Shown here piece after piece: positions 35,975-44,865 of a stretch of 64,000 nt of DNA. Source of the stretch: JAWXBK01 sp040878185 (GTDB lineage: Bacteria; Pseudomonadota; Alphaproteobacteria; Dongiales; Dongiaceae); the NCBI GenBank assembly GCA_040878185.1, contig JBBDMS010000028.1, positions 1 to 64,000 of the forward strand, read 5' to 3'. The notes under the pieces are model-generated. The model saw only the letters and a list, made by a program, of their open reading frames with translations. It made no database searches and was not told the DNA's origin. Each line of letters begins with the position of its first letter. Position 1 is the stretch's first letter. The position numbers and the translations under genes were made by a program.

Positions 35975-36613
35975 ATGGTGCGCCACCGAATCATCGTGCT
36001 GAGCGAAACCGCGGATTGGCGCCGCCTGCTGCCCGGGGCGACCGCTCTGGTGCGCCGTGCGGCAAAGGCAGCACTCGCAGCGGCTGGACCGGCGCAGCCG
36101 GTCGAACTGGCTATCGTGCTGGTCGACGACGCGCGGCAGCGCGAACTCAATCGCGACTGGCGCGGCCAGGACAAGCCGACCAACGTGCTCGCCTTTCCCT
36201 GTGACGATGTCCCGCTGGTGGCTGCGACAAAGCGCGCATCGAAGTTCGCGCCGAAGGCCATACCCGGGATGCCGCATTTGCTCGGCGACGTGGTGCTCGC
36301 TTCCGGCACGATCGCGGCCGAAGCCGAGGCGCAGGGCAAGCCTTTGGCCGATCATGTCAGCCATCTCGTGATCCACGGCGTGCTGCATCTGCTCGGCTAC
36401 GATCACGAAGACGGGGGCAGCGCCCGCCGCATGGAAAGCCTCGAAGTGCGTGTGCTTGAGACCCTCGGTATCGCCGATCCCTATCGGCCGGTTCCGGCGA
36501 CATCCCGGCACAAGGTTGCGCCCAAATCCGCGGCCCCATCTCCGATTTCGGGTCGCCCCGCCGTCCGCCGATCGGCTGCACGTCGTGACGGCGCGCGGGC
36601 GGTAGCGCGATGA
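35975..36613 (+). CDS. ybeY: Endoribonuclease/rRNA maturation factor YbeY
   Basis: The 212-residue metalloprotein helps 16S rRNA 3'-end maturation and ribosome quality control. The zinc site is H134, H138 and H144 in HGVLHLLGYDH. ELNRDWRGQDKPTNVLAF is the usual N-terminal signature. A basic tail of about 45 residues, rich in Arg, Ala and Pro, extends beyond the family end. It starts six bases after the phoH-like gene, and its stop overlaps the next start as ATGA. Confidence 0.95.
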   Translation: MVRHRIIVLSETADWRRLLPGATALVRRAAKAALAAAGPAQPVELAIVLVDDARQRELNRDWRGQDKPTNVLAFPCDDVPLVAATKRASKFAPKAIPGMPHLLGDVVLASGTIAAEAEAQGKPLADHVSHLVIHGVLHLLGYDHEDGGSARRMESLEVRVLETLGIADPYRPVPATSRHKVAPKSAAPSPISGRPAVRRSAARRDGARAVAR

Positions 36614-37545
36614 GCGAAAATGGATCCGGCGGCGGGCGACCATCGCGTAGTCCGGGCGGTAACGGCAGCGCGAACCGACTACAGGGTTTGCGCAATCTCT
36701 TCGGGCGGCGTCGGCGCGGCGGCGATGAAGCGCTGCGCGATGCGATCGAAGAGCTGATCGAGGACGAGCCCACACCCGAAAGCACCGGCGAGACGGTACG
36801 CCGCGACGAGCGGCATCTCATCCTCAATGTGCTCAAGCTGCGCGAGCGCACCGCGGTCGACGTCATGGTGCCGCGCGCCGACATCGTAGCCGCACCCCTC
36901 GATCTGCCGCTCGAAGGGCTGGTGCGGCTGATGCTCGAATCCGGCCATTCGCGCGTGCCGGTTTTCCGCGAAACGCTCGACGACGTGATCGGGTTCGTCC
37001 ATATCCGTGACGTGCTGGCCTGCAGCGCCGGAGAACGCGCCTTCGATCTGCGCGAGCTGTGCCGCACCATCCTGTTCGTCGCACCCTCGATGCCGGCGCT
37101 CGATCTGCTGCTCGACATGCAGTTGAAGCGCCAGCATATCGCACTGGTGATCGACGAGTTCGGCGGCATCGACGGGCTGGCGACGCTCGAGGACGTGGTC
37201 GAGGAGATCGTCGGCGATATCGCCGACGAATACGACATCGAGGAAGGGCCGAAACTGATCCGGCGCCCGGACGGCACGCTGATCGCCGATGCGCGCGCGA
37301 CGATCGAGGAATTCGAACAGGAGGTCGGCCCGGTGCTGACCGACGTGGAGCGGGAAGAAGACATCGACACGATCGGCGGTTTCGTTTTCTCGCTGATCGG
37401 TCGCGTCCCGGCGCGCGGCGAACTTGTCACCCACGAAACGACCGGCATCGCCTTCGAGGTGATCGACGCCGATCCGCGGCGCATCAAACGGCTGCGCGTC
37501 CGCAATCTGCCGGCGCGCGCAACCAGCGACAGTGCGCAGAGCTGA
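36610..37545 (+). CDS. CBS-domain CorC/HlyC family protein
   Basis: The 311-residue soluble protein has paired CBS domains (about residues 75-200; VMVPRADIVA begins the first, MQLKRQHIALVIDEFGGIDGL is in the second), followed by a CorC_HlyC transporter-associated domain (TIGGFVFSLIGRVPARGE). The DUF21 membrane part seen in larger homologs is absent. Names such as hemolysin C or CorC are historical; a role in Mg2+/Co2+ homeostasis is possible. It lies between ybeY and lnt and overlaps both. Confidence 0.9.
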   Translation: MSENGSGGGRPSRSPGGNGSANRLQGLRNLFGRRRRGGDEALRDAIEELIEDEPTPESTGETVRRDERHLILNVLKLRERTAVDVMVPRADIVAAPLDLPLEGLVRLMLESGHSRVPVFRETLDDVIGFVHIRDVLACSAGERAFDLRELCRTILFVAPSMPALDLLLDMQLKRQHIALVIDEFGGIDGLATLEDVVEEIVGDIADEYDIEEGPKLIRRPDGTLIADARATIEEFEQEVGPVLTDVEREEDIDTIGGFVFSLIGRVPARGELVTHETTGIAFEVIDADPRRIKRLRVRNLPARATSDSAQS

Positions 37546-39115
37546 GCCGGCACCGCGTCAGACGCTGACCGGTCTGCCCGCGCGTCTGGCCGGGCTCACC
37601 GGCTGGCGCCGCGTTTTGTTGCTCACGTTGCTCGGCGCCGGCGCCGCGCTCGCGTTGCCGCCGTTCCATGTGCTGCCGCTGCTGATCGTCGCTTTCGTGC
37701 CGTTGTTCTGGATGATCGAGGCGACCGCGCGCATCCGTGGCGCATTCTGGACCGGCTTCTGGTTCGCTCTCGGACATTTCACGTTCGGCCTGTACTGGAT
37801 TGCGCATTCGATGCTGCTCGATCCGCTGCGCTTCGGCTGGATGATTCCCTTCGCGGTTTGCGGCCTCGCGGCCTTGCTTGGTCTTTTCGTCGGGGCTGCG
37901 GCGGCGGTCACGCGCGCGTGGCGCTCGCCCGGCGCGTCGCGCGTGATTCTGTTTGCCGTCGCCTGGGTCGTCGCCGAATGGGGACGCAGTTGGGTGATGG
38001 GCGGTTTCCCGTGGAATCTGATCGGCTATTCCTGGACGGGGGTCGACTGGATGATGCAGCCTGCGGCCCTCGTCGGCGCATACGGGCTCGGGTTTATCAC
38101 AGTGCTGGCGGCGACCATGCCGGCGACGATCGCGACCGGCGATGCATCTGTCCCAATCGGCCGGCGGTTGCGGCCAACCTTGTTCGCAATCGCCCTGCTC
38201 GCAATTGCCGGCGGATTCGGGGTCTGGCGGCTTGCCGGCGCCGAGGTCGTCATGGTGCCCGACGTGACCCTGCGTATCGTGCAGCCGGGCATTCCCCAGA
38301 CGCTCAAGAACGATCCCGCCGCACGGCGGGCGAATTTCGAACGCCATCGCACGCTGACGCTCGAAACGCCGGGCTTCAACCGCATCACCCATGTGCTCTG
38401 GCCGGAAGCGAGCATCCCCTATCTGGTCGAGCGCGAGCCCGAGATGGCCGCCATCCTAGCGCCAGTCGTGCCGCCCGGGGGCTATCTGCTGGCCGGTGCC
38501 GTGCGCGGCGAACCGGATACCGGCCCGCTCGAGCGCATCTACAACGGTCTCTCCGCGATCGATCCGGCCGGCGTCCGCGTCGCGACCGGCGATAAATTTC
38601 ACCTCGTGCCGTTCGGCGAGTACGTGCCGTTGCGCGAATGGTTTCCGTTCATCGCCAAAGTGACGCCCGGCAGTCTCGATTTCACCCCGGGTCCGGGACC
38701 GGTCACGGTGCGCCTGCCGGGGCTGCCGGCCTTCTCGCCCCTAATTTGTTACGAGGTCATCTTTGCCGGGGACGTGGTCGACGATACCGACCGTCCTGAC
38801 TGGCTCCTGAACCTGACCAATGACGGCTGGTTCGGTATCTCGACCGGCCCCCACCAGCATTTCGCCGCCGCCCGTTTTCGCGCGGTCGAAGAGGGGCTGC
38901 CGATGGTTCGGGCCGCGAACACCGGCATTTCCGGAGTGGTCGACCCTTGGGGCCGCGTCGTCCTGCGGACCGGTCTGGGCGACCAGGCGGTGGTCGATAC
39001 CGGCCTGCCGTTGCCTTTGCCGGCAACGCCCTATGCGCGCTGGGCGAACCTCGCGCCGGGATTGCTATTGCTGGCGGCACTCGCCGTCGCCATGTTCGGG
39101 GCAAGGCGGCGCTAG
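37532..39115 (+). CDS. lnt: Apolipoprotein N-acyltransferase
   Basis: The 527-residue inner-membrane enzyme completes lipoprotein acylation. An N-terminal membrane part of about six helices precedes a nitrilase-like domain. The catalytic triad is E292 (WPEAS), K355 (GDKFHLVPFGEYVP) and C406 (ICYEVIF). NDGWFG and the RAANTGISG segment follow, and a last helix closes the protein. It overlaps the CBS gene by 14 bases. A natural client in this window is the predicted lipoprotein at 58344. Confidence 0.96.
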   Translation: MRRAEPAPRQTLTGLPARLAGLTGWRRVLLLTLLGAGAALALPPFHVLPLLIVAFVPLFWMIEATARIRGAFWTGFWFALGHFTFGLYWIAHSMLLDPLRFGWMIPFAVCGLAALLGLFVGAAAAVTRAWRSPGASRVILFAVAWVVAEWGRSWVMGGFPWNLIGYSWTGVDWMMQPAALVGAYGLGFITVLAATMPATIATGDASVPIGRRLRPTLFAIALLAIAGGFGVWRLAGAEVVMVPDVTLRIVQPGIPQTLKNDPAARRANFERHRTLTLETPGFNRITHVLWPEASIPYLVEREPEMAAILAPVVPPGGYLLAGAVRGEPDTGPLERIYNGLSAIDPAGVRVATGDKFHLVPFGEYVPLREWFPFIAKVTPGSLDFTPGPGPVTVRLPGLPAFSPLICYEVIFAGDVVDDTDRPDWLLNLTNDGWFGISTGPHQHFAAARFRAVEEGLPMVRAANTGISGVVDPWGRVVLRTGLGDQAVVDTGLPLPLPATPYARWANLAPGLLLLAALAVAMFGARRR

Positions 39116-39309
39116 ATTCTATTGTTGGTATATTAAATTTTGTCTACAATATTCCTTGCAACGCCCGCTTCGGCCCCTCCACATCCCGGCGTTGCAGAAG
39201 GCGACTTCAATAATCTATCAGGATTGTGACCAATCAATCTGGCCAATCCAAAAAATATGGTCCAATTCCGGATCGGTGGTGTAATTCACGAGTGGGGAGA
39301 CGACGAACG

Positions 39310-39789
39310 ATGCGACGGCCGCGTAAATCATCCGGACGGATGGCAAGCCTTGGTTACCCGAATCCGGTCGACGTTCATGTTGGCAATCGCATGCGCCAGC
39401 GTCGGACCTTGCTCGGCATGAGCCAGGAAAAACTCGGCGAGGCGCTCGGTCTCACCTTTCAGCAGGTCCAGAAATACGAGCGCGGCATGAATCGGGTCAG
39501 CGCCAGCCGATTGTTCGACCTCTCCCGCGTTCTCGATGTGCCGATCGCCTATTTCTTCGAGGAGATGCCGGCGGGCGTTGCCTCGAAATCGCCCAGCCGC
39601 CTGCAGGGCAAACTGGCCGAGCCGAAGCCCGAGCCGATGGAACGCGATCCGATGATGAAGCGCGAAACCCTCGAACTGGTTCGCGCCTATTACCGCATTC
39701 CGGAGCCATCGGTGCGCAAACGGCTGTTCGAGCTGACCAAGTCGCTCGGCCGTACCGTCCGCACCCGCAAACGCAAAACGAAGAGCTGA
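39310..39789 (+). CDS. XRE family helix-turn-helix regulator
   Basis: The 159-residue protein has an N-terminal Cro/C1-type helix-turn-helix (VGNRMRQRRTLLGMSQEKLGEALGL...QVQKYERGMNRVSASRLFDLSRVLDVPIAYFFEE pattern, about residues 28-85). A second helical part ends in a very basic tail. Regulators of this type sit between lnt and metK in many alphaproteobacteria. The ATG at 39310 has a GGGAGA ribosome-binding site; an ATG ten codons later is an alternative. The upstream 194 bases are AT-rich for this genome and should hold its promoter. Confidence 0.92.
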   Translation: MRRPRKSSGRMASLGYPNPVDVHVGNRMRQRRTLLGMSQEKLGEALGLTFQQVQKYERGMNRVSASRLFDLSRVLDVPIAYFFEEMPAGVASKSPSRLQGKLAEPKPEPMERDPMMKRETLELVRAYYRIPEPSVRKRLFELTKSLGRTVRTRKRKTKS

Positions 39790-40016
39790 TCGGCGCCCGC
39801 CGGGCGTCATGTGGGCATCATGCGGGCGCTGCGGGCGGCAGGCCGCCTGCGGCACGACGTACCCTTGACCTTGCCCTTGACCTCGTAGGGCCGCTTTTCC
39901 ATGATCCGGCGCCTTTCGGGGCCGGGCCCCGGGGCCGCGTCGGCGCTGCCGCCCGTTCCGGCTGCCTGATCCGCACGCATCCGGGCGCGAACGTGCAGAC
40001 GACCAGGGGAAGATCC
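39790..40016. other. metK leader region
   Basis: These 227 bases between the XRE gene and metK are very G+C rich with several small hairpins, such as CGCCC-GCC-GGGCG near 39796 and a GGCCGGGCCCCGG cluster near 39928. None is followed by a U-tract. I looked for SAM-binding riboswitch signatures and found none. No gene is supported. Confidence 0.5.
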
Positions 40017-41207
40017 GTGCCACAGGGCAGTTATCTCTTTACCAGCGAATCGGTGTCCGAAGGACATCCCGACAAAGTCTGCGATCGCATTTCCGATGCG
40101 ATTCTCGATGCGTTCCTGACGCATGATCCGCAGGCGCGGGTTGCCTGCGAAACATTGTGCACGACAAACCGGATCGTAATTGCAGGTGAAGTGCGCGGGC
40201 CCGAACCGCTGGTCCATCGCAACGGCGAGATCGACCACGAGCGCATCGCCGAGATCGCGCGCGCCTGCGTCAAGGAAATCGGTTACGAGCAGCAGGGCTT
40301 CCACTGGAAGCATGCGAAGGTCGACGTCTATCTGCACGCACAATCCTCCGACATCGCGAAGGGCGTCGATGCGACCGGCAACAAGGACGAGGGTGCCGGC
40401 GACCAGGGCATCATGTTCGGATTCGCCTGCCGCGAGACCGAGCATCTGATGCCGGCGCCGATCTATCTCGCGCATTCGATCCTGCGCTCGCTTGCCGAGG
40501 CGCGGCATTCCGGCGCCGAACCCGGTCTTGGCCCCGATGCGAAAAGCCAGGTAACGCTGGTCTATGAGAACGACCGGCCGGTGCGCGCGGCGTCCGTCGT
40601 CGTCTCGACGCAGCATGACGAAAATCTCAGCCAGGAAGAGGTGCGCGAAATCGTGCGCCCCCACGTGCTGAACGTGCTGCCGGAGGGCTGGATGTGCCCC
40701 GAGGATGAATTCTATGTAAACCCGACCGGCCGTTTCGTGATCGGCGGTCCCGACGGCGATGCCGGCCTCACCGGCCGCAAGATCATCGTCGACACCTATG
40801 GCGGCGCGGCACCGCATGGCGGCGGTGCGTTCTCGGGCAAGGATCCCACCAAGGTCGATCGCTCGGCCGCCTATGCTGCGCGCTATCTTGCGAAGAACAT
40901 CGTCGCCGCCGGCATCGCCGATCGGTGCACCATCCAGCTCTCTTATGCGATCGGGGTGTCGAAGCCGCTGTCCGTCTACGTGAACACGCATGGCACCGGC
41001 ACGGTCGCGGAATCGAAACTCTCGCAGGTGCTGCGCACGGTGATGGATCTGTCGCCGCGCGGCATTCGCGAGCATCTCTCGCTGAGCCGTCCGATCTATG
41101 CGCGCACGGCGGCCTACGGTCATTTCGGCCGCGTGCCGGAAGCCGATGGCGGGTTCTCCTGGGAACGGCTCGATCTGGTCGACGCGATTCGCGCGGCGGT
41201 CGGCTGA
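40017..41207 (+). CDS. metK: S-adenosylmethionine synthetase
   Basis: The 396-residue enzyme makes S-adenosylmethionine from methionine and ATP. Hallmarks are TSESVSEGHPDKVCDRISDAILDA at the N-terminus (quoted in part), GAGDQGIMFG, and the P-loop-like GGAAPHGGGAFSGKDPTKVDRS segment. The GTG at 40017 was chosen because AGGGGA lies seven bases upstream and it gives the family N-terminus; a GTG at 39993 is also open. The stop overlaps the likely start of trmB. The product supplies MiaB, TrmB and other methyl users. Confidence 0.96.
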   Translation: MPQGSYLFTSESVSEGHPDKVCDRISDAILDAFLTHDPQARVACETLCTTNRIVIAGEVRGPEPLVHRNGEIDHERIAEIARACVKEIGYEQQGFHWKHAKVDVYLHAQSSDIAKGVDATGNKDEGAGDQGIMFGFACRETEHLMPAPIYLAHSILRSLAEARHSGAEPGLGPDAKSQVTLVYENDRPVRAASVVVSTQHDENLSQEEVREIVRPHVLNVLPEGWMCPEDEFYVNPTGRFVIGGPDGDAGLTGRKIIVDTYGGAAPHGGGAFSGKDPTKVDRSAAYAARYLAKNIVAAGIADRCTIQLSYAIGVSKPLSVYVNTHGTGTVAESKLSQVLRTVMDLSPRGIREHLSLSRPIYARTAAYGHFGRVPEADGGFSWERLDLVDAIRAAVG

Positions 41208-41941
41208 ACCGCGAGACGAAATCGCTGCCGCCTTCCGATCCCGACGGACGGATCCGACTTTACGGCCGACGGCGCGGTCGCCGGCTGCGGGCGGGGCAGG
41301 CGGAACGCTACGAGCGTCTGCTGCCGCTGCTCACGATCGCCGCACCAGAACCCGGTGCCGTGCTCGATCCGCACCGGCTTTTTGCCGCTCCCAGAAAAGA
41401 AATCTGGCTGGAGATCGGGTTCGGCGCCGGCGAGCATCTCGCCTGGCAGGCAGTTTCCCATCCCGATACCGGTTTTATCGGCTGCGAGGTGTTCAAGAAC
41501 GGCATCGCAATCCTCCTGCGCTCGATCGATGAGGGCGGGCTCGACAATGTGCGGATCTGGCCGGCCGACGCCCGGCTCCTCCTGCCGGCTTTATTGCCCG
41601 CCAGTATTGGCCGGATATTCCTCCTGTTCCCCGACCCCTGGCCGAAGGTCCGCCATGCCGAGCGGCGGTTCGTCTGCCCGCCCAATCTGGACGTCCTCGC
41701 CCGGCTTCTGGCGGACGGGGCGGAGCTGCGGATCGCCAGCGACGATCCCGGCTATATCGTCTGGACTCTGATGCAGATGCGGGCCCGGCCCGAGTTCGAG
41801 TGGCTGGCCCGCCAGCCCGCGGATTGGCAGGCCCGGCCGGCCGACTGGCCGGAAACGAGGTATGAGGCGAAGGCCCTTGTTGCAGGGCGCCGCCCGGCCT
41901 ATCTGCGCTATCGCCGCCGGCCCCGAATAATGACGCCATAA
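41204..41941 (+). CDS. trmB: tRNA (guanine-N7)-methyltransferase, apparent CTG start
   Basis: The 245-residue enzyme methylates G46 of tRNA. The family N-terminus RLYGRRRGRRLR, the SAM-binding WLEIGFGAGEHL, and the PDPWPKVRHAERRF motif are all present. In its frame there is no ATG, GTG or TTG between the metK region and the conserved core. The best candidate is a CTG at 41204 that overlaps the metK stop as CTGA, matching the ATGA/GTGA coupling seen elsewhere. A sequencing error or an ATC start are alternatives. Function is clear; the start is not. Confidence 0.88.
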   Translation: MNRETKSLPPSDPDGRIRLYGRRRGRRLRAGQAERYERLLPLLTIAAPEPGAVLDPHRLFAAPRKEIWLEIGFGAGEHLAWQAVSHPDTGFIGCEVFKNGIAILLRSIDEGGLDNVRIWPADARLLLPALLPASIGRIFLLFPDPWPKVRHAERRFVCPPNLDVLARLLADGAELRIASDDPGYIVWTLMQMRARPEFEWLARQPADWQARPADWPETRYEAKALVAGRRPAYLRYRRRPRIMTP

Positions 41942-41955
41942 GGGCGGGAAAGTTC

Positions 41956-41983
41956 TTGCGGCCAACCTGAAAATCCCTATATT
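41956..41983 (+). promoter_or_regulatory. Candidate promoter of the rimP-nusA-infB operon
   Basis: TTGCGG (41956-41961), a 16-base spacer and TATATT (41978-41983) resemble a sigma-70 promoter. Transcription would start near 41990, about 35 bases before the terminator-like hairpin. It is a match by eye only. Confidence 0.45.
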
Positions 41984-42024
41984 TCCGCCATTCATAGCCC
42001 CTGCTCGACAGAGGCCAATAAAAA

Positions 42025-42049
42025 GGTGGGCCAAACGCCCGCCTTTTTT
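42025..42049 (+). terminator. Intrinsic terminator/attenuator upstream of rimP
   Basis: A 7-bp stem GGTGGGC/GCCCGCC (42025-42031 with 42037-42043) with loop CAAAC is flanked by AAAA and followed by six T. It can end metK-trmB transcripts and may also attenuate transcription from the promoter just upstream into rimP. Similar hairpins precede rimP in other bacteria, where NusA or RimP feedback has been proposed. Confidence 0.85.
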
Positions 42050-42101
42050 GTTGACCCCGCGCCGGGCGAACGGAGCGGACGATGCGATTTAAGGACCCTT
42101 G

Positions 42102-42596
42102 GTGGACGCGACGGATCGGATCGAACGGCTGATAGCGCCGACGCTCGACGGCATGGGTTACGACCTGGTGCGGGTCGCGCTGATCGGCAGTGTAGGGCGA
42201 CAAACCCTGCAGATCATGGCGGAGCGGCGTGACCGCGTCGGCATGACGGTGGAGGATTGCGCAGATATAAGCCGTGCCGTGTCGGCAGTGCTCGATGTCG
42301 AGGATCCGATTTCCAGCAGCTATACGCTTGAAGTCAGTTCGCCGGGGATCGATCGGCCGCTCACCCGGCTCGACGATTTTGCGCGCTTCGCCGGGTTCGA
42401 GGCGAAGGTCGAACTCTCGGCGCCTCTCGAAGGGCGCAAGCGCTTTCGCGGCCGGATCAAGGGCGTTGCCGGCGAGAGCGTGCGGATCGAAACGGAAGAC
42501 GGCGAGGCAGACGTACCATTCGGCCGCATCCAGAAGGCAAAGCTGGTGCTGACCGACGAGCTGATTGCCGCCGCCGCGAAAGAAGGAATGGTCTGA
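42102..42596 (+). CDS. rimP: Ribosome maturation factor RimP
   Basis: The 164-residue protein helps assemble the 30S subunit. Its two domains are visible: an N-terminal alpha/beta part ending SSYTLEVSSPGIDRPL and a C-terminal SH3-like barrel with GRIKGVAGESVRIE. The GTG at 42102 lies six bases after AAGGA; a TTG one codon earlier is too close to it. It opens the nusA-infB operon. Confidence 0.94.
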   Translation: MDATDRIERLIAPTLDGMGYDLVRVALIGSVGRQTLQIMAERRDRVGMTVEDCADISRAVSAVLDVEDPISSSYTLEVSSPGIDRPLTRLDDFARFAGFEAKVELSAPLEGRKRFRGRIKGVAGESVRIETEDGEADVPFGRIQKAKLVLTDELIAAAAKEGMV

Positions 42597-42624
42597 CATG
42601 AACGAAATGGATCGAGGCTGACCC

Positions 42625-44184
42625 ATGGAACCGATGTTTGCTGTCGCGCGCCACGAATTGCTCCAGGTTGCCGACGCGGTCGCACGCGAAAAGAACATCG
42701 AGCGCGATCAGGTGCTCGAGGCAATGGAACAGGCCATCCAGAAGGCCGGTCGTTCCAAATACGGCCATGAACACGACATCCGCGCGACGATCGATCGCAA
42801 GACCGGCGATATCGCGCTGGCGCGCTATCGCCAGGTCGTCGAGGAAGTCGAGGACGAGCATACGCAGATCCCGCTCAAGCTGGCGCGCAAGGTCGATCCG
42901 GAAAAGAATGTCGGCGATTTCATCGTCGACGAGCTGCCGCCGATCGATTTCGGCCGCATCGCCGCGCAAACTGCCAAGCAGGTCATCGTGCAGAAGGTGC
43001 GCGAAGCCGAGCGGATGCGGCAGTTCGAGGAATACAAGCATCGCAAGGGCGAGATCGTGCAGGGCCTCGTCAAGCGCGTCGAGTTCGGCAACGTGACGGT
43101 CGATCTCGGACGGGCCGAAGGCTTGCTGCGCCGCGACGAATCGTTGCCGCGCGAAAGCTTCCGCAAGGACGATCGGGTTCGCGCCTACATCATCGACGTG
43201 CGCGAAGAACCGCGCGGTCCGCAGATTTTCCTTTCGCGCACCCATCCGGAATTCATGGCGAAACTGTTCGCCCAGGAAGTGCCGGAAATCTACGACAGCA
43301 TCATCGAGATCAAAGCGGTCGCCCGCGATCCCGGCAGCCGCGCCAAGATCGCGGTCATCTCGAACGACAGTTCGATCGATCCGGTCGGTGCCTGCGTCGG
43401 TATGCGCGGCAGCCGCGTGCAGGCCGTGGTCGGCGAACTGCAGGGCGAGAAGATCGACATCATTCCCTGGTCGCCCGATCCGGCGACGTTCGTCGTCAAT
43501 GCGCTCGCCCCGGCGGAAGTCGCCAAGGTGGTGCTCGACGAGGACGCCGGGCGCATCGAAGTGGTGGTGCCCGACGATCAGCTTTCGCTGGCCATCGGCC
43601 GGCGCGGCCAGAATGTTCGTCTCGCCTCGATCCTGACCGGCTGGGATATCGACATCCTGACCGAGGCCGAGGAATCGGAGCGCCGTAGCGAGGAGTTCAA
43701 GGTGCGATCGCAGATGTTCATCGATGCGCTCGACGTCGACGACGTCATCGCGCATCTGCTGGTGACCGAGGGTTTCACCCGGGTCGAGGAAGTGGCCTTC
43801 ATTCCGCTCGACGATCTGGCCTCGATCGAAGGGTTCGACGAGGATGTCGCCAACGAACTGCGCGAACGTGCCCGCCGCTATCTGACGGAGCGCGACGAAC
43901 GCAACACCTCGCGGCGGCGCGAGCTCGGCGTCAGCGACGAGCTGGCGGCCCTCGAGGGGCTCAATCCGGCGATGCTGGTGGCGCTCGGCGAGAAGGGCGT
44001 AAAGACGCTCGACGATCTTGCCGATCTCGCGACCGACGAGCTGATCGACGCGAATGACGGGATCCTGCGCGAGCATGAAATGACGCGCGAGGATGCCGAT
44101 GCGCTGATCATGAAGGCCCGCGCGCACTGGTTCGCCGACGAACCGGCGAAGGCCGACGACAAGGCTGCGGCACCGGCCGAGTAA
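42625..44184 (+). CDS. nusA: Transcription termination/antitermination factor NusA
   Basis: The 519-residue protein has the RNA-polymerase-binding N-terminal domain (about 1-125), an S1 domain starting near KGEIVQGLVKRVEFGNVTVDL, two KH domains (GACVGMRGSRVQAVV and IGRRGQNVRLAS), then two helix-hairpin acidic repeats at the C-terminus. It controls pausing, termination and antitermination, and acts on its own operon in other bacteria. A GAGG ribosome-binding site precedes the ATG. Confidence 0.97.
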   Translation: MEPMFAVARHELLQVADAVAREKNIERDQVLEAMEQAIQKAGRSKYGHEHDIRATIDRKTGDIALARYRQVVEEVEDEHTQIPLKLARKVDPEKNVGDFIVDELPPIDFGRIAAQTAKQVIVQKVREAERMRQFEEYKHRKGEIVQGLVKRVEFGNVTVDLGRAEGLLRRDESLPRESFRKDDRVRAYIIDVREEPRGPQIFLSRTHPEFMAKLFAQEVPEIYDSIIEIKAVARDPGSRAKIAVISNDSSIDPVGACVGMRGSRVQAVVGELQGEKIDIIPWSPDPATFVVNALAPAEVAKVVLDEDAGRIEVVVPDDQLSLAIGRRGQNVRLASILTGWDIDILTEAEESERRSEEFKVRSQMFIDALDVDDVIAHLLVTEGFTRVEEVAFIPLDDLASIEGFDEDVANELRERARRYLTERDERNTSRRRELGVSDELAALEGLNPAMLVALGEKGVKTLDDLADLATDELIDANDGILREHEMTREDADALIMKARAHWFADEPAKADDKAAAPAE

Positions 44185-44200
44185 GGGAACGACGGAACGC

Positions 44201-44842
44201 ATGACGATGACGGATGCGGCGATGGTGGAGACGGAGAGCGACGAGATGGTCGCGCGCATGCCTGCACGCCGGCCGCAGCGTCGCTGCATCGTCTCCCGGT
44301 CGACCGCGCCGAAAGCCGGTCTGCTGCGCTGCGTGGTCGGGCCCGATGGCACGCTGGTGCCGGATGCGACCGAGCGCCTGCCGGGCCGCGGTTTCTGGGT
44401 GACGGCCGATCGCGATGTGATCGAGACGGCGCTGAAGAAGCGTAATTTCGAAAAGGTTGCGGGTGGCGCCGTGTGCGTGCCGGCGGATCTCGCCGACCAG
44501 GCCGCCGCCCAGGTCGAGCGGCAATGTCTTGCCTTGCTCGGTCTCGCGCGTCGCGCCGGCGTTGCGGTGACCGGCCATGACCGGGTCGCCGCGATGATCG
44601 GCAAAAGGCGCGCCGGCATTCTGCTGAGTGCCAGCGATGGCGCGGCCGATGGCAGGCGGCGGCTCGAAGCGGCGGCGGGCGATGTGCCGGTGGTGGCGCT
44701 GTTCGATCGAGACTCGCTGTCGGCGGCGTTCGGCAGCGGCAATGTGGTCCATGCGGCGATCGAGAGCGGCAACATGGCCGCGCGAATCCTGCGCGAAACG
44801 ACAAGACTGGCCGCGCTGCGCGACGGCCGGAACCGACGATAA
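44201..44842 (+). CDS. YlxR/DUF448 RNA-binding protein fused to an L7Ae-like domain
   Basis: The 213-residue protein joins an N-terminal YlxR domain (RRCIVSR...LLRCVVGPDG...LPGRGFWV) with a C-terminal domain resembling ribosomal protein L7Ae (CLALLGLARRAGVAVTGHD...). In Firmicutes these are two genes, ylxR and rplGA, in the same nusA-infB operon; the fusion is common in alphaproteobacteria. It probably binds structured RNA. Confidence 0.92.
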   Translation: MTMTDAAMVETESDEMVARMPARRPQRRCIVSRSTAPKAGLLRCVVGPDGTLVPDATERLPGRGFWVTADRDVIETALKKRNFEKVAGGAVCVPADLADQAAAQVERQCLALLGLARRAGVAVTGHDRVAAMIGKRRAGILLSASDGAADGRRRLEAAAGDVPVVALFDRDSLSAAFGSGNVVHAAIESGNMAARILRETTRLAALRDGRNRR

Positions 44843-44865
44843 CAAGACGGTTGGGAACGGTACGA

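Noticed and set aside
39807..39904. 31-residue minus-strand frame with a Val-Lys-Gly-Lys repeat in the metK leader
   Set aside because: There is no convincing ribosome-binding site or family match. The length is within chance expectation.
39790..40016. Possible SAM riboswitch upstream of metK
   Set aside because: None of the conserved SAM-I, SAM-II or SAM/SAH core sequences could be found, and the hairpins lack expression-platform features.
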